From positions 1 to 64,000 of the forward strand of contig JASJCT010000047.1 of assembly GCA_030065855.1 (NCBI GenBank): DNA of 64,000 nucleotides, written 5' to 3'. Both the position numbers and the translations under genes were made by a program. This document shows positions 8,388 to 17,495 of the stretch, piece by piece. Origin of the DNA: Myxococcota bacterium. GTDB taxonomy: Bacteria; Myxococcota_A; Polyangia; JAAYKL01. Under the pieces are notes generated by a model. It searched no databases and had not been told where the DNA came from. It was given only the letters and a program-made list of their open reading frames with translations. How positions within the stretch are numbered: the stretch's first letter is position 1; every line of letters begins with the position of its first letter.

Positions 8388-9740
8388 CTATCGCCGGCGA
8401 TGTGGATTGTCGATTTTAAGTTTTTTCATCTTGCGCCAGAGGGTGGTGGCAGAGAGTCCCAGGGACTCTGCAGCCTTTTCTGTGCTCTCGTGTTGGGACA
8501 GGGCCACGTGAATGGCTTGGCGTTCTGCAGCGGCGACCACGTCTTCGAGGGTTTGGGCCTCCATCATGCCCGTGTCCTCTCCGGGGGTGAGGTCACCGAT
8601 CCGAATTTCACCATCGATGGTCAGGGCCACGCCCTGTTCTATCAGGTTTTCGAGCTCCCTGACATTGCCCGGGTAGTTGTAGGCCATCAACCGATCCATG
8701 ACGCTTTCGGCCAATTTTACGGTTCGGCCCATCTTTTTCGAGAATTGTTTGACGAAATGCTCGACCAGAAGCGGGATATCCTCTGGTCGCTCGCGCAGCG
8801 GTGGAATGCGGAACCGCGCAACGTTCAATCTATAGTAGAGATCTTCTCGAAAACGTTTTTCCTTAATGACCTGCTGAAGATCCTGGTTTGTCGCGGCAAT
8901 ACATCGCATATCGACCTGTATCGGCCGGTTATCTCCTACACGGCGGATCTCCCGTTCCTGTATCGCTCGAAGGAGTTTGGCCTGAAACGAGGGGGATGTT
9001 TCTGCGATTTCATCAAAGAAGAAAGTACCGCCGTCCGCCTCCTCGAACAGTCCCTTTCTCGTCGAAACCGCTCCGGTAAAGGCACCTCGGGTGTGGCCAA
9101 AGAGTTCGCTTTCGAGCAGTGTCTCGCTGATGGCCGCGCAATTGACCGGGACAAACGGGCGATCCGATCGTTTGGAGTTGGCATGGATCGCCTTGGCGAT
9201 CAGCTCCTTGCCCGTACCGCTTTCACCTGTAATGAGAACGGTCGTATCGGTCGGTGCGATCTTGATGATGCGCGTCAGAATTTCCCTGATGGAACGGGAT
9301 CGGCCGATGATATTCTCGAATTTATAGCGCTCCTTGAATTCTTGGGTGAGCAGTGAGACTTCACCGGTCAACCATCGACGTTCCAGCGCCTTTGCGATTT
9401 TTACTTGCAATTCGTCTTCGGTAAACGGTTTTTGAATGTAATCCCACGCACCGAGGCGCATGGCCTCGACTGCCGTTTCTATGGTGCCGTATGCGGTCAT
9501 GACGATGGCTTCGGTCAGGGGTGAGTTCTCCCTGAGATGTCGCAGCACGTCAATGCCGTCCACAGAGCCCATTCGCAAGTCTGTGATGACCAAGTCGTAG
9601 GCCTCTTCATCAATTGCCTCACACGCGTCCACCCCGTCCCTTGCCTCGGCCACATCGTGCCCGGCTCGCCTCAGCATCATCGCCAAGCTCGCTCGCATGT
9701 TCTTTTGGTCATCGGCGATAAGAATGCTCGCCACGGTCAA
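8388..9740 (-). CDS. NtrC-family sigma54-dependent response regulator
   Basis: The 450-residue protein has three parts. The receiver (about 5-120) has the acidic pair in IADDQ, phospho-acceptor Asp in ITDLRMG, Thr in MTAYG and Lys in QKPF. The AAA+ domain (about 140-370) has Walker A GESGTGKE, the sigma54-contact loop GAFTGA, Walker B FFFDE and the arginine-containing FREDLYYRLN. The Fis-type helix-turn-helix (about 405-445) contains AAESLGLSATTLWRKMKKL. All residues needed for phosphorylation-controlled activation of RNA polymerase-sigma54 are present. No histidine kinase gene adjoins it, so it is an orphan. Dus follows 15 bp downstream. Confidence 0.95.
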   Translation of the reverse strand: MTVASILIADDQKNMRASLAMMLRRAGHDVAEARDGVDACEAIDEEAYDLVITDLRMGSVDGIDVLRHLRENSPLTEAIVMTAYGTIETAVEAMRLGAWDYIQKPFTEDELQVKIAKALERRWLTGEVSLLTQEFKERYKFENIIGRSRSIREILTRIIKIAPTDTTVLITGESGTGKELIAKAIHANSKRSDRPFVPVNCAAISETLLESELFGHTRGAFTGAVSTRKGLFEEADGGTFFFDEIAETSPSFQAKLLRAIQEREIRRVGDNRPIQVDMRCIAATNQDLQQVIKEKRFREDLYYRLNVARFRIPPLRERPEDIPLLVEHFVKQFSKKMGRTVKLAESVMDRLMAYNYPGNVRELENLIEQGVALTIDGEIRIGDLTPGEDTGMMEAQTLEDVVAAAERQAIHVALSQHESTEKAAESLGLSATTLWRKMKKLKIDNPHRRR

Positions 9741-9922
9741 ATTCTCCTTTTTTAGTATACGCCTACTAAAATCATCAACTTAAAATGACGAGTTTGATTG
9801 ATTTCGTCTTGTATACCAAATGCAGCGTTTACGCTTCAACAATTACCATCGGCTATTTGGAGGATTTATTAAAAAATTTTGTCGATTTCAAAAAAAAAGC
9901 AAGCGCAGCATTTCCCTAGGTC

Positions 9923-9950
9923 TTGACTCTGACAAAGCCATGGCTAAATT
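9923..9950 (+). promoter_or_regulatory. Candidate sigma70-type promoter for dnaK
   Basis: TTGACT (9923-9928) is followed after 16 bp by TAAATT (9945-9950), 53 bp before the dnaK ATG. No CIRCE inverted repeat and no clear heat-shock sigma32 consensus was seen in 9741-10002. The -10 match is 4 of 6, so this is a tentative call. Confidence 0.4.
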
Positions 9951-10002
9951 GGGGCCACTCAGGGCGTAAAAGTCGCTTTAAATTAAAATACAGGAGGAAA
10001 AT

Positions 10003-11934
10003 ATGGGTAAGACCATCGGCATCGACCTCGGAACCACCAACAGCGTCGTCGCGGTGATCGAAGGGAAAGATCCGGTTATTATCGCCAATGAAGAGGGCGG
10101 AAGAACAACACCGTCAACAGTGGCGTGGGACGACCAGGGTGAAATTCTGGTGGGCCAGATAGCCAAGCGGCAAGCTATCACGAATCCAGAAAATACTGTT
10201 TTTTCGATAAAGCGGTTCATGGGTCGAAAATATGCTGAAGTTCGAGAAGAAATCGACATGGTCCCCTATAAAGTCGAGCAAGCTGCCAACGGAGACGCGG
10301 CAGTAAATATTAACGGCAAAAACATGGCACCTCCGGAAATCTCGGCCAAGGTGCTGATGAAGCTTAAAAAGGCGGCTGAAGACTACTTGGGTCAACCCGT
10401 TACCGAGGCGGTCATCACCGTGCCGGCCTATTTCAACGACTCCCAGCGACAGGCCACAAAGGACGCGGGTCGCATCGCCGGTTTGGAGGTCAAGCGCATT
10501 GTCAACGAGCCTACAGCGGCAGCCCTGGCGTACGGGTTAGATCAAAAAGCCGAGGAAGTTATCGCTGTCTATGATTTTGGCGGTGGTACGTTCGATATTT
10601 CAATTTTAGAGGTGGGAGACAATGTGGTTCAGGTCATCTCGACCAACGGTGACACCCACCTGGGTGGGGACAATATCGACCAGAGAATCATCGAATATCT
10701 GATCGCTGAATTTAAAAAAGATCAAGGGATCGATGTTTCGTCCGACAAAATGGTGCTCCAACGTCTAAAAGAAGCTGCAGAAAAGGCCAAGATTGACTTG
10801 AGCTCGCTCATGGAGACCCAAATCAATTTACCATTCCTGACAGCAGATGCATCAGGCCCCAAACACCTCAATATTCGGTTATCCCGTGCCAAATTCGAGT
10901 CGATGATCGAGGACTTGGTAAACCGAACCCTGGAGCCGTGTCGCAAGGCGCTCGAGGATGCAAATAAACGCCCGGGCGATATAAACCAAGTCGTTCTCGT
11001 GGGCGGTTCTACGCGCATTCCCATGGTTCAAAAGAAGATGGGCGAATTCTTTGGTCGCGAGCCCCACCGCGGGGTCAATCCGGACGAGGTGGTAGCGCTG
11101 GGCGCTGCTGTCCAAGCCGGTGTGCTGTCTGGGGATGTGAAGGATTTGTTGCTTTTGGACGTTACACCGCTTTCCTTAGGCGTGGAAACACTCGGTGGCG
11201 TGATGACTACTATGATCCCGCGCAACACCACGATACCGACCAAGAAAACCGAGACATACTCCACGGCGGCGGATAATCAGACGTCGGTTGAAATACACGT
11301 GCTACAGGGTGAACGGCCCATGGCCAACGGCAATCGGACCCTCGGTCGATTCCACTTAGAGGGCATTATGCCTGCACCGCGGGGCGTGCCCAAGATCGAA
11401 GTGACGTTTGACATCGATGCCAACGGCATCGTGAACGTCTCGGCAAAGGACACGGCCACGGGCAAGGAACAGAAGATTACGATAACCGCCTCTTCTGGTT
11501 TATCTGAGGGCGAGATCGACCGCATGGTCGATGAAGCCGAGGCCAACAAGGCCGAAGACGAGAAGAAGAAAAAGGAAATTGAGCTCAGAAACCGAGCCGA
11601 GCAAGTCGTGTATGCGACAGAGAAAACCCTCGAGGAAAATCGAGAAAAAATCCCAGCCGCAGAGGTGAGCAATATCGAGGCTGCCATTACAGCCTTGAAG
11701 TCAGCCATTGAATCGAACGATGCATCCCGCATCGAGACCGAGATGGAGAACCTCACCAAGGCCTCCCATAAGCTGGCGGAATTGATGTATCAGCAAGTGA
11801 GCCAACCCCCGCCGCCAGCTGCCGGCGTAGACGCTGGCGATGGCACTGATAACCCTGCCGGTGCAGGGCCACAAACCGAATCAAAAGCCGACAGCGACGT
11901 CATTGACGCTGAATTCGAAGAGACTAAGGATTAA
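10003..11934 (+). CDS. dnaK: Molecular chaperone DnaK (Hsp70)
   Basis: A 643-residue ATP-driven chaperone that binds exposed hydrophobic segments with DnaJ and GrpE. The nucleotide-binding domain has all signatures: [11 protein letters not shown] at the start, [25 protein letters not shown] and [13 protein letters not shown]. The linker [13 protein letters not shown] leads to the substrate-binding domain. The helical lid contains [15 protein letters not shown], and the tail ends in a DVIDAEFEE-like motif typical of bacterial DnaK. Length is normal. AGGAGG lies just before the ATG. No dnaJ or grpE is adjacent. Its stop overlaps the stop of cca, on the opposite strand, by 11 bp. Confidence 0.98.
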   Translation: MGKTIGIDLGTTNSVVAVIEGKDPVIIANEEGGRTTPSTVAWDDQGEILVGQIAKRQAITNPENTVFSIKRFMGRKYAEVREEIDMVPYKVEQAANGDAAVNINGKNMAPPEISAKVLMKLKKAAEDYLGQPVTEAVITVPAYFNDSQRQATKDAGRIAGLEVKRIVNEPTAAALAYGLDQKAEEVIAVYDFGGGTFDISILEVGDNVVQVISTNGDTHLGGDNIDQRIIEYLIAEFKKDQGIDVSSDKMVLQRLKEAAEKAKIDLSSLMETQINLPFLTADASGPKHLNIRLSRAKFESMIEDLVNRTLEPCRKALEDANKRPGDINQVVLVGGSTRIPMVQKKMGEFFGREPHRGVNPDEVVALGAAVQAGVLSGDVKDLLLLDVTPLSLGVETLGGVMTTMIPRNTTIPTKKTETYSTAADNQTSVEIHVLQGERPMANGNRTLGRFHLEGIMPAPRGVPKIEVTFDIDANGIVNVSAKDTATGKEQKITITASSGLSEGEIDRMVDEAEANKAEDEKKKKEIELRNRAEQVVYATEKTLEENREKIPAAEVSNIEAAITALKSAIESNDASRIETEMENLTKASHKLAELMYQQVSQPPPPAAGVDAGDGTDNPAGAGPQTESKADSDVIDAEFEETKD

Positions 11935-13258
11935 CATCCTTAAGCCAATCCCGCGCGTACTGGAAGAGTCTTGGGGGGGTATTGTACTCTGGGTGTTCTA
12001 TTGCGAAATCAACCAGGGCGTCGATCAGACGCCCGATGATAGGTCCCGGGGACAGGGCGAGTGCATCCATTAGCTCTCTTCCGCTCACTGCGAGATCGGT
12101 CGCAGTGAGCGGAGCACCGTTCTGGATTTCTGATGCCACGCGCGCTTTGAGTGTACCGAGTGTATCCAACCCAAATCGAGATCGATGGCCAATCGTGGCA
12201 TCCGCCTGTAAAAGGGCGAGCAAGTCGTCCACCGCGTCCCTACCGACCTGGCGAATAAACCGCCGAACATCCGCATCACCCCAGTGAGATGGGTCTTCAA
12301 CGGACATTTCGCCCAAGAGGCGACAGGTTTTTTGAACTGTTTTTTTGTCGAACCGCATGAAGGTAAGCCATTGCCGAGCGAGTTCAACCCGGTCATCGAC
12401 ATCATCGGTCGCACCCGGTGTTGTCCCACTCGGGCCACTGGCATCGAAGAAAAGGGCTGCCAGCCGAACGGGTAATCTCGCTGGCGCGGCATCGATCCGA
12501 TGACACGCTGCCTCCCACAATCCCGATGCCCGGTCAGACTGCTGAAGGTGGGCAAGGGGCGTTAAGATATGGGGTAGGAGTTTTGCCCGAGCCATCACAT
12601 AGAGCCCCTTTGATGGCAGCTTTGCCATGATTATCTTTATGAATTCATTGCGTTTTCGTTCCTCAGATACTTTTTTTAAGGCAGGCGCAGCAGCTGACAT
12701 GGCTGCCATTGTCTTGGGCTCGATTTTAAATGCCAAGGTGGCGGCAAACCGGGCTGCGCGGAGCACGCGCAACCCATCCTCTATGAATCGCGCTTTGGGA
12801 TCGCCGACCGCTCTTAAAACACGTCCTGCCAAATCAGCGCTGCCTTGAAACGGATCTATGAGAACGCGTTGGATCGGATCCCAGGCCATGGCATTTACCG
12901 TAAAATCCCGCCTCGCCAGATCTGCCTCGATATCGGTCAAGTAGGTCACCACATTCGGGTGTCGCCCATCAGCATAGTTGGCTTCGCCGCGCAGGGTAGT
13001 CACCTCGATGTTGTGTTCCCCGGCCAAGACGGTCACTGTTCCGTAGGCAATACCAGTGGGTATCACGCGGTCGAACAGGCCCATGACCCGATGGGGTGTT
13101 GCGCTGGTCGCCAAATCGATGTCCCCGATGTCGCGTCCGGCCAGTAGATCCCGTATGGCCCCGCCTACGACATAGACCTGCTCGCCCGCGTCCGCAATAC
13201 ACTGGCAAACATCGAGGACCTCAGTAGGTATATGCATTTCAAAGCGTGCCTCATCCAC
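11924..13258 (-). CDS. cca: CCA tRNA nucleotidyltransferase / poly(A) polymerase family protein
   Basis: This class II nucleotidyltransferase probably adds or repairs the CCA end of tRNAs. The catalytic N-terminus shows [12 protein letters not shown], the DxD pair in [27 protein letters not shown] and the [17 protein letters not shown] motif. The C-terminal half is the less conserved helical region; no intact HD motif is obvious. The GTG at 13258 is preferred because AAGGAG lies 8 nt upstream of it; a frame-compatible ATG at 13282 overlaps that site and another lies at 13237. A PcnB-type poly(A) polymerase cannot be excluded by eye. The gene converges on dnaK with an 11-bp 3-prime overlap. 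Confidence 0.9.
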   Translation of the reverse strand: MDEARFEMHIPTEVLDVCQCIADAGEQVYVVGGAIRDLLAGRDIGDIDLATSATPHRVMGLFDRVIPTGIAYGTVTVLAGEHNIEVTTLRGEANYADGRHPNVVTYLTDIEADLARRDFTVNAMAWDPIQRVLIDPFQGSADLAGRVLRAVGDPKARFIEDGLRVLRAARFAATLAFKIEPKTMAAMSAAAPALKKVSEERKRNEFIKIIMAKLPSKGLYVMARAKLLPHILTPLAHLQQSDRASGLWEAACHRIDAAPARLPVRLAALFFDASGPSGTTPGATDDVDDRVELARQWLTFMRFDKKTVQKTCRLLGEMSVEDPSHWGDADVRRFIRQVGRDAVDDLLALLQADATIGHRSRFGLDTLGTLKARVASEIQNGAPLTATDLAVSGRELMDALALSPGPIIGRLIDALVDFAIEHPEYNTPPRLFQYARDWLKDVNP

Positions 13259-13369
13259 TCTGTTTGCTCCTTTTAGGTGCATTTGCTTTGTTTGTTCCGC
13301 TTGTGAACATTAAAATGTGTTATATCCTATGTTTAGGAAGGAAGGGACCATCAAACAAGTCGTCTTAAG

Positions 13370-15613
13370 GTGAAAAAGAGAAAAACCGTCGACATTGAGC
13401 CTTCAGATGTGGGTGCAATGAATCGGCCATTGGAAAAAAGCGACACAACCACCGCTCCGCGTGAAGGGGCGGGATTTGGTCGTTATTATCTGGTTCGAAA
13501 AATCGGACACGGTGGCATGGCCGAGGTTTTTTTGGGCCACCGCATCGATGATGCGACAGATGCACCGCCCCTGGTCATTAAGTGCATGCTGCCCCACATT
13601 GCAACTGATCCGCAGTTCCTCGCCATGTTCACCAACGAAGCCCAGCTCGGCGCTCAAATGGACCATCCCAACATCGTTCGGGTCGTGGACTTTGGTGAAT
13701 CTGACGGGCGACTCTACATGGCCATGGAATATGTCCATGGCCTAGACTGCTGGCGATTTGTTAGGCGCTTATATCCGCTGGTGGAGGATCACACGGCCAT
13801 CGCAGGGTGGATAGTCTGCCGGGTATTAGATGCATTGGCCTATGCCCACGCCGTCACCGACGTAAACGGTCAACCCCTGAGCGTGGTCCACCGGGACTTG
13901 ACGCCATCGAATATCTACCTGTCGGTCGACGGCCAGGTGAAGCTCGGAGATTTCGGCATCGCCAAGATAGATTCCTCTCGTTATCGCGAGCTAAAAATGA
14001 TTCCCAAGGGCAAGTTCGGATACATTGCGCCCGAGCAGGTTGAGGGACGCACTATCGATCAGCGCGCTGATATTTTTGCCGCTGGCGTGGTGCTGGCCGA
14101 GTTGCTTATCGGTAAAAAGATGTTCAGTGGGTCGAGCCAACTGAGCGTGATGCTGGAGATCAAAGACGGCCGACTCGATACACTGGAGCAAAATGTGGAT
14201 CAGGTCGACCCTGATTTACTCAAGATACTGCTCCAGGCCCTTGCCAGGGATCCGAATCACCGCTTCCTTGGCGCTGCTGACTTCAAGCATGCCCTGACCC
14301 TATTCCTCAGCGGTCGCGACCTGGTGCCGACCGCCGGGGATTTGGCCCATCTGGTGCGCAAGGCCATGGTGCTCTCGGATCCCCGAAGCTCGGTCCCCGA
14401 GCACCAGCTATTGGAAACCGACGACGATGCGCCCATAACACAGAGAATGACCCGCAAAATGCCCAGCTCCCGCTCCGGTGGTGCGTCCTTCTCAGGGAGC
14501 TGGCCACCAAAGGATCCGAACGACCCATCAGCAGTGGTTGGAAAACAGAACAGCGCTCCCCAAACAGGTACGCCTGTTACCCGCACATCGACCCCATTTG
14601 AAGATGAAAACAGATATTCAGCCAAGCTCGCCGATGGCCGCACCGTTGGACCGATGTCCTATGCGCACATCATCGAATTGATATGCGCGGATCACATCGG
14701 CCCCCAGACCTTAATTGCCATTGGCAATCGTCCGTTTGTCCCGGCGGCCCAGTGTCCTGAATTGGTGCGCCACTTACCGGCCTACACCCCGCTTTGCAGC
14801 GCCAATCAGATGGCCACGCCAGATAGGCGGGGATTTTTGCAACTCGAAGCACCCAGCGAAGTGATCGTTTCGCTCTCTTTAAACGCCGAGACCGGTATGC
14901 TGATGTGCAAATGCGGTGAACAGCGGAAAGAGGTGTATTTCCGAGACGGTCAAGTTGTATATGTGTCTTCGAATGACCCCGGAGAGTTGCTGGGTGAGTT
15001 TCTCGTTGCTCAAAATGCCCTCGGTCGAGAAGACCTAGAACTCGCGCTGGCACTTCTACCCAGATTCAATGGCCATATGGGAGATACGTTCATCGCATTG
15101 GGGATGCTCTCGGCAGTCGAACTTTTCAAGCTCATCGGAGAACAAATCCGAACGCGTTTTTGCGAGCTCTTGAGTTGGCGTACCGGCAATTACGAGTTCT
15201 ACCGCGGGGTCGCCTGTAGGGACGACGTGTGCGAAGTCCCCCTCGATGTTTTTGCAACCGTGACCGAGTGTCTCCAAAAAGAGAGTCGCGCCATTCCGGT
15301 CGAGACAACCCTAGTAGCGATGTCCAGCTGCCTGATTCGGCCCACAGATAAATCTGAGGAGCTGCTCGCCCAATTCAGGATTCCCACGGAAATTAGACCT
15401 GTTCTAAAGGATGTCAACGAGCCGTGTAAGCTGGCAGTGCTAATATCGTCGAGAGGCGATGCCCATCAAAAAAGCAGCCTCGTGCGGACGCTTTTTTTTG
15501 CCATTGAAACAGGACTGTGGCATGTGGAAGGTCCGCCGCCACCCTGGCGTTCGCATAAAGCAGATCGGAAATCGACGCCGCCTCATACCACGTTGGATTC
15601 TAACCATCCGTAA
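13370..15613 (+). CDS. Ser/Thr protein kinase with GYF_2-like and DUF4388 (PATAN-like) domains
   Basis: A 747-residue cytoplasmic kinase read from a GTG. The kinase domain (about 38-310) is complete: GHGGMAEV glycine loop, Lys71 in VIKCM, VVHRDLTPSN catalytic loop, GDFGIAK, and APEQ in the activation segment. HRDLTPSN, with Thr for the usual Lys, is common in myxobacterial kinases. A low-complexity linker (about 330-415) follows. Next is a GYF_2/DUF4339-like module (AKLADGRTVGPMSYAHI), then a DUF4388-like region (about 485-650) with REVYFRDGQVVYVSS-type strands. No membrane segment was seen. A short palindrome ATCCCACCTGGGAT (15623-15636) follows the stop. Substrate unknown. Confidence 0.88.
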   Translation: MKKRKTVDIEPSDVGAMNRPLEKSDTTTAPREGAGFGRYYLVRKIGHGGMAEVFLGHRIDDATDAPPLVIKCMLPHIATDPQFLAMFTNEAQLGAQMDHPNIVRVVDFGESDGRLYMAMEYVHGLDCWRFVRRLYPLVEDHTAIAGWIVCRVLDALAYAHAVTDVNGQPLSVVHRDLTPSNIYLSVDGQVKLGDFGIAKIDSSRYRELKMIPKGKFGYIAPEQVEGRTIDQRADIFAAGVVLAELLIGKKMFSGSSQLSVMLEIKDGRLDTLEQNVDQVDPDLLKILLQALARDPNHRFLGAADFKHALTLFLSGRDLVPTAGDLAHLVRKAMVLSDPRSSVPEHQLLETDDDAPITQRMTRKMPSSRSGGASFSGSWPPKDPNDPSAVVGKQNSAPQTGTPVTRTSTPFEDENRYSAKLADGRTVGPMSYAHIIELICADHIGPQTLIAIGNRPFVPAAQCPELVRHLPAYTPLCSANQMATPDRRGFLQLEAPSEVIVSLSLNAETGMLMCKCGEQRKEVYFRDGQVVYVSSNDPGELLGEFLVAQNALGREDLELALALLPRFNGHMGDTFIALGMLSAVELFKLIGEQIRTRFCELLSWRTGNYEFYRGVACRDDVCEVPLDVFATVTECLQKESRAIPVETTLVAMSSCLIRPTDKSEELLAQFRIPTEIRPVLKDVNEPCKLAVLISSRGDAHQKSSLVRTLFFAIETGLWHVEGPPPPWRSHKADRKSTPPHTTLDSNHP

Positions 15614-15779
15614 TTGTTAAAAATCCCACCTGGGATAGGATTCTTTTCTCGCCCCCTTGAGGCAACGGGTTGACAGGGCAAGCCTTAAAACGATAATGAT
15701 CAGTATTCATTTGAGAAGCACTGATTTGTGTTGTATTAGGCAAACCAAAACGGTTAGTTTTTTTATCAGGGAGGATGCG

Positions 15780-17489
15780 ATGAGACACTTCTTCAAAACA
15801 CTGGCATTGGCGCTGGTTGCCGCGTTGGCGATCGGATGCGGCCAGAAAAAAGAACCTGGAACAGATGAAAAAGCAGCGGCAGTATCTGGAGAGAAAGTTG
15901 CACTCGACTTTCACATTATGTCCAAATGTCCCTTTGGCGTCAAAGTGGTTCAAGCCATTGCCCCGGTGCTCGACAAAATGGGGGATCGGATTGCGTTTAG
16001 TGTTCACTACATCGGCCGGGAAAAAGATGGGGAGCTCACGTCAATGCACGGGGAATCTGAAGTCAAGGGCAATATTCTCCAACTCTGCGCCGACGATGTG
16101 GGCAATGACGAGGCCTGGATGGCATTTATGAAATGCCAATTCGAAGAGTGGCGAAAAATTCCAGATGGCTGGGAAGAATGCGCAAAAACAGCAAAGCTCG
16201 ACGTAGACAAAATGAAAGCCTGTTACGAAGGGGAGCAGGGGAAGAAGCTGCTCAAGGCATCGTTTGATGTATCAAAGGAAAAGCGAGCTACAGGAAGTCC
16301 CACTATTTTCTTGGCTGGGGAGTCCTACCGCGGCGGCCGTTCCGAGGCATCTTTTGCCAGGGCCATTTGTCAAAAAATGCCCGAGCCCAAGCATACCTAT
16401 TGCAAGGAGATCCCAGAGCCGCCCAAGGTGCCAGTGACGGTGGTCGTGGACAAACGATGTAAGGGCCGCGGCTGCGATCCCAAGCGCTTCCTTTCCTTTG
16501 TCGGCCACACCTTCGAGGGCGCGGAAATAAAAGAACTCGACTACTCCGATGCTGAAGGCAAAGCCCTGTTTGAGAAAAGTGGGCAGAAACACTTGCCCAT
16601 CGCCGTATTTGGTCCTGAAGTTCAAAAGGAGGAAGCGGGATATAATCGGCTCAAACGGCGCCTTGCAAAGGTAGAGGGCTCGGACGATTTGGTCTATCCT
16701 CTCGGACGCACTTGGGATCCCACCGCAGAGATCTGTGACGATGGTGTGGACAACACAGGCGATGGCAAAGTGGATTGCGACGCGGATTCCTGCAAGGGAC
16801 AAAAGGTATGTCGCAAGGAAATCAAGAATAAATTGGACATTTTTGTAATGAGCCAATGCCCCTACGGGGTTCGAACCGTTGACGCCATAGATGAGGTGTT
16901 AAAGAATTTTGGCAAAGACCGCAAAAAGATCGACTTTGAACTGAACTACATCGGCAAGGAACAGAACGGTAAGCTCACATCAATGCACGGCCAGGCAGAA
17001 GTCGATGAGAATATCCGACAGCTGTGCGCGCAAAAGCACTATCCCAAAAATTATAAGTTCATGGATTATGTATTCTGTCGGAACAAGGACTACCGCAGCG
17101 CAGAATGGGAGTCCTGTGCCAAGGGCGGTATCCAGCCCGCGGTTATCAAGAAATGTTCAGAAGGAGAAGAGGGCAAACAACTGCTCGCCGCTTCCTATAA
17201 AAAGTCCAATGATCTCGGCATTACTGGGTCGCCCAATTGGCTGCTCAACAATAAATTCGACATGCACGGGCGGGATCCGAACGCCATAAAGACCGCATTT
17301 TGTCAAAAGAACGAAGGCACTGGTGGGTGTGAAAAAACCCTGTCCACAAAGAGCAACGCACCGCCATCCGGATCCTGCGGCGCCAATACAGGGCCTCAGC
17401 CAAAGAAGAAACCCTTAGAAAAGAAAGCCCTGGAAAAGAAACCTTTACAAAAGAAACTCCCTGAAAAGCCCGCTGCCGAAGATAGCTAG
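15780..17489 (+). CDS. Lipoprotein with two GILT/DsbA-like thioredoxin-fold domains
   Basis: A 569-residue predicted lipoprotein (signal ending LAIGC; GGGAGG 5 nt before the ATG at 15780). Two homologous halves each begin with a thioredoxin-like strand and one Cys: FHIMSKCPFGVKVVQAI near Cys50 and FVMSQCPYGVRTVDAI near residue 360. Each continues with NYIGKE/HYIGRE, LTSMHGE/QAE, QLCA, a C..WE.CAK segment and TGSP. The active sites read CPFG and CPYG, so the second Cys of CxxC is missing. A DDGVDNTGDGKVDCDADSC loop, like the MopE-type motif, joins the halves. The tail is a Lys-Pro-rich repeat. A periplasmic thiol role is likely, but classical disulfide exchange within one CxxC is not possible. 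Confidence 0.8.
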   Translation: MRHFFKTLALALVAALAIGCGQKKEPGTDEKAAAVSGEKVALDFHIMSKCPFGVKVVQAIAPVLDKMGDRIAFSVHYIGREKDGELTSMHGESEVKGNILQLCADDVGNDEAWMAFMKCQFEEWRKIPDGWEECAKTAKLDVDKMKACYEGEQGKKLLKASFDVSKEKRATGSPTIFLAGESYRGGRSEASFARAICQKMPEPKHTYCKEIPEPPKVPVTVVVDKRCKGRGCDPKRFLSFVGHTFEGAEIKELDYSDAEGKALFEKSGQKHLPIAVFGPEVQKEEAGYNRLKRRLAKVEGSDDLVYPLGRTWDPTAEICDDGVDNTGDGKVDCDADSCKGQKVCRKEIKNKLDIFVMSQCPYGVRTVDAIDEVLKNFGKDRKKIDFELNYIGKEQNGKLTSMHGQAEVDENIRQLCAQKHYPKNYKFMDYVFCRNKDYRSAEWESCAKGGIQPAVIKKCSEGEEGKQLLAASYKKSNDLGITGSPNWLLNNKFDMHGRDPNAIKTAFCQKNEGTGGCEKTLSTKSNAPPSGSCGANTGPQPKKKPLEKKALEKKPLQKKLPEKPAAEDS

Positions 17490-17495
17490 GTAGGG

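Noticed and set aside
8355-9356. Plus-strand frame of 333 codons across the NtrC-type gene
   Set aside because: It lies antisense to a complete sigma54 regulator with all motifs and has no recognisable domain.
9741-10002. CIRCE or sigma32 promoter before dnaK
   Set aside because: No TTAGCACTC inverted repeat or CTTGAA/CCCCAT pair was found; only a weak sigma70-like pair.
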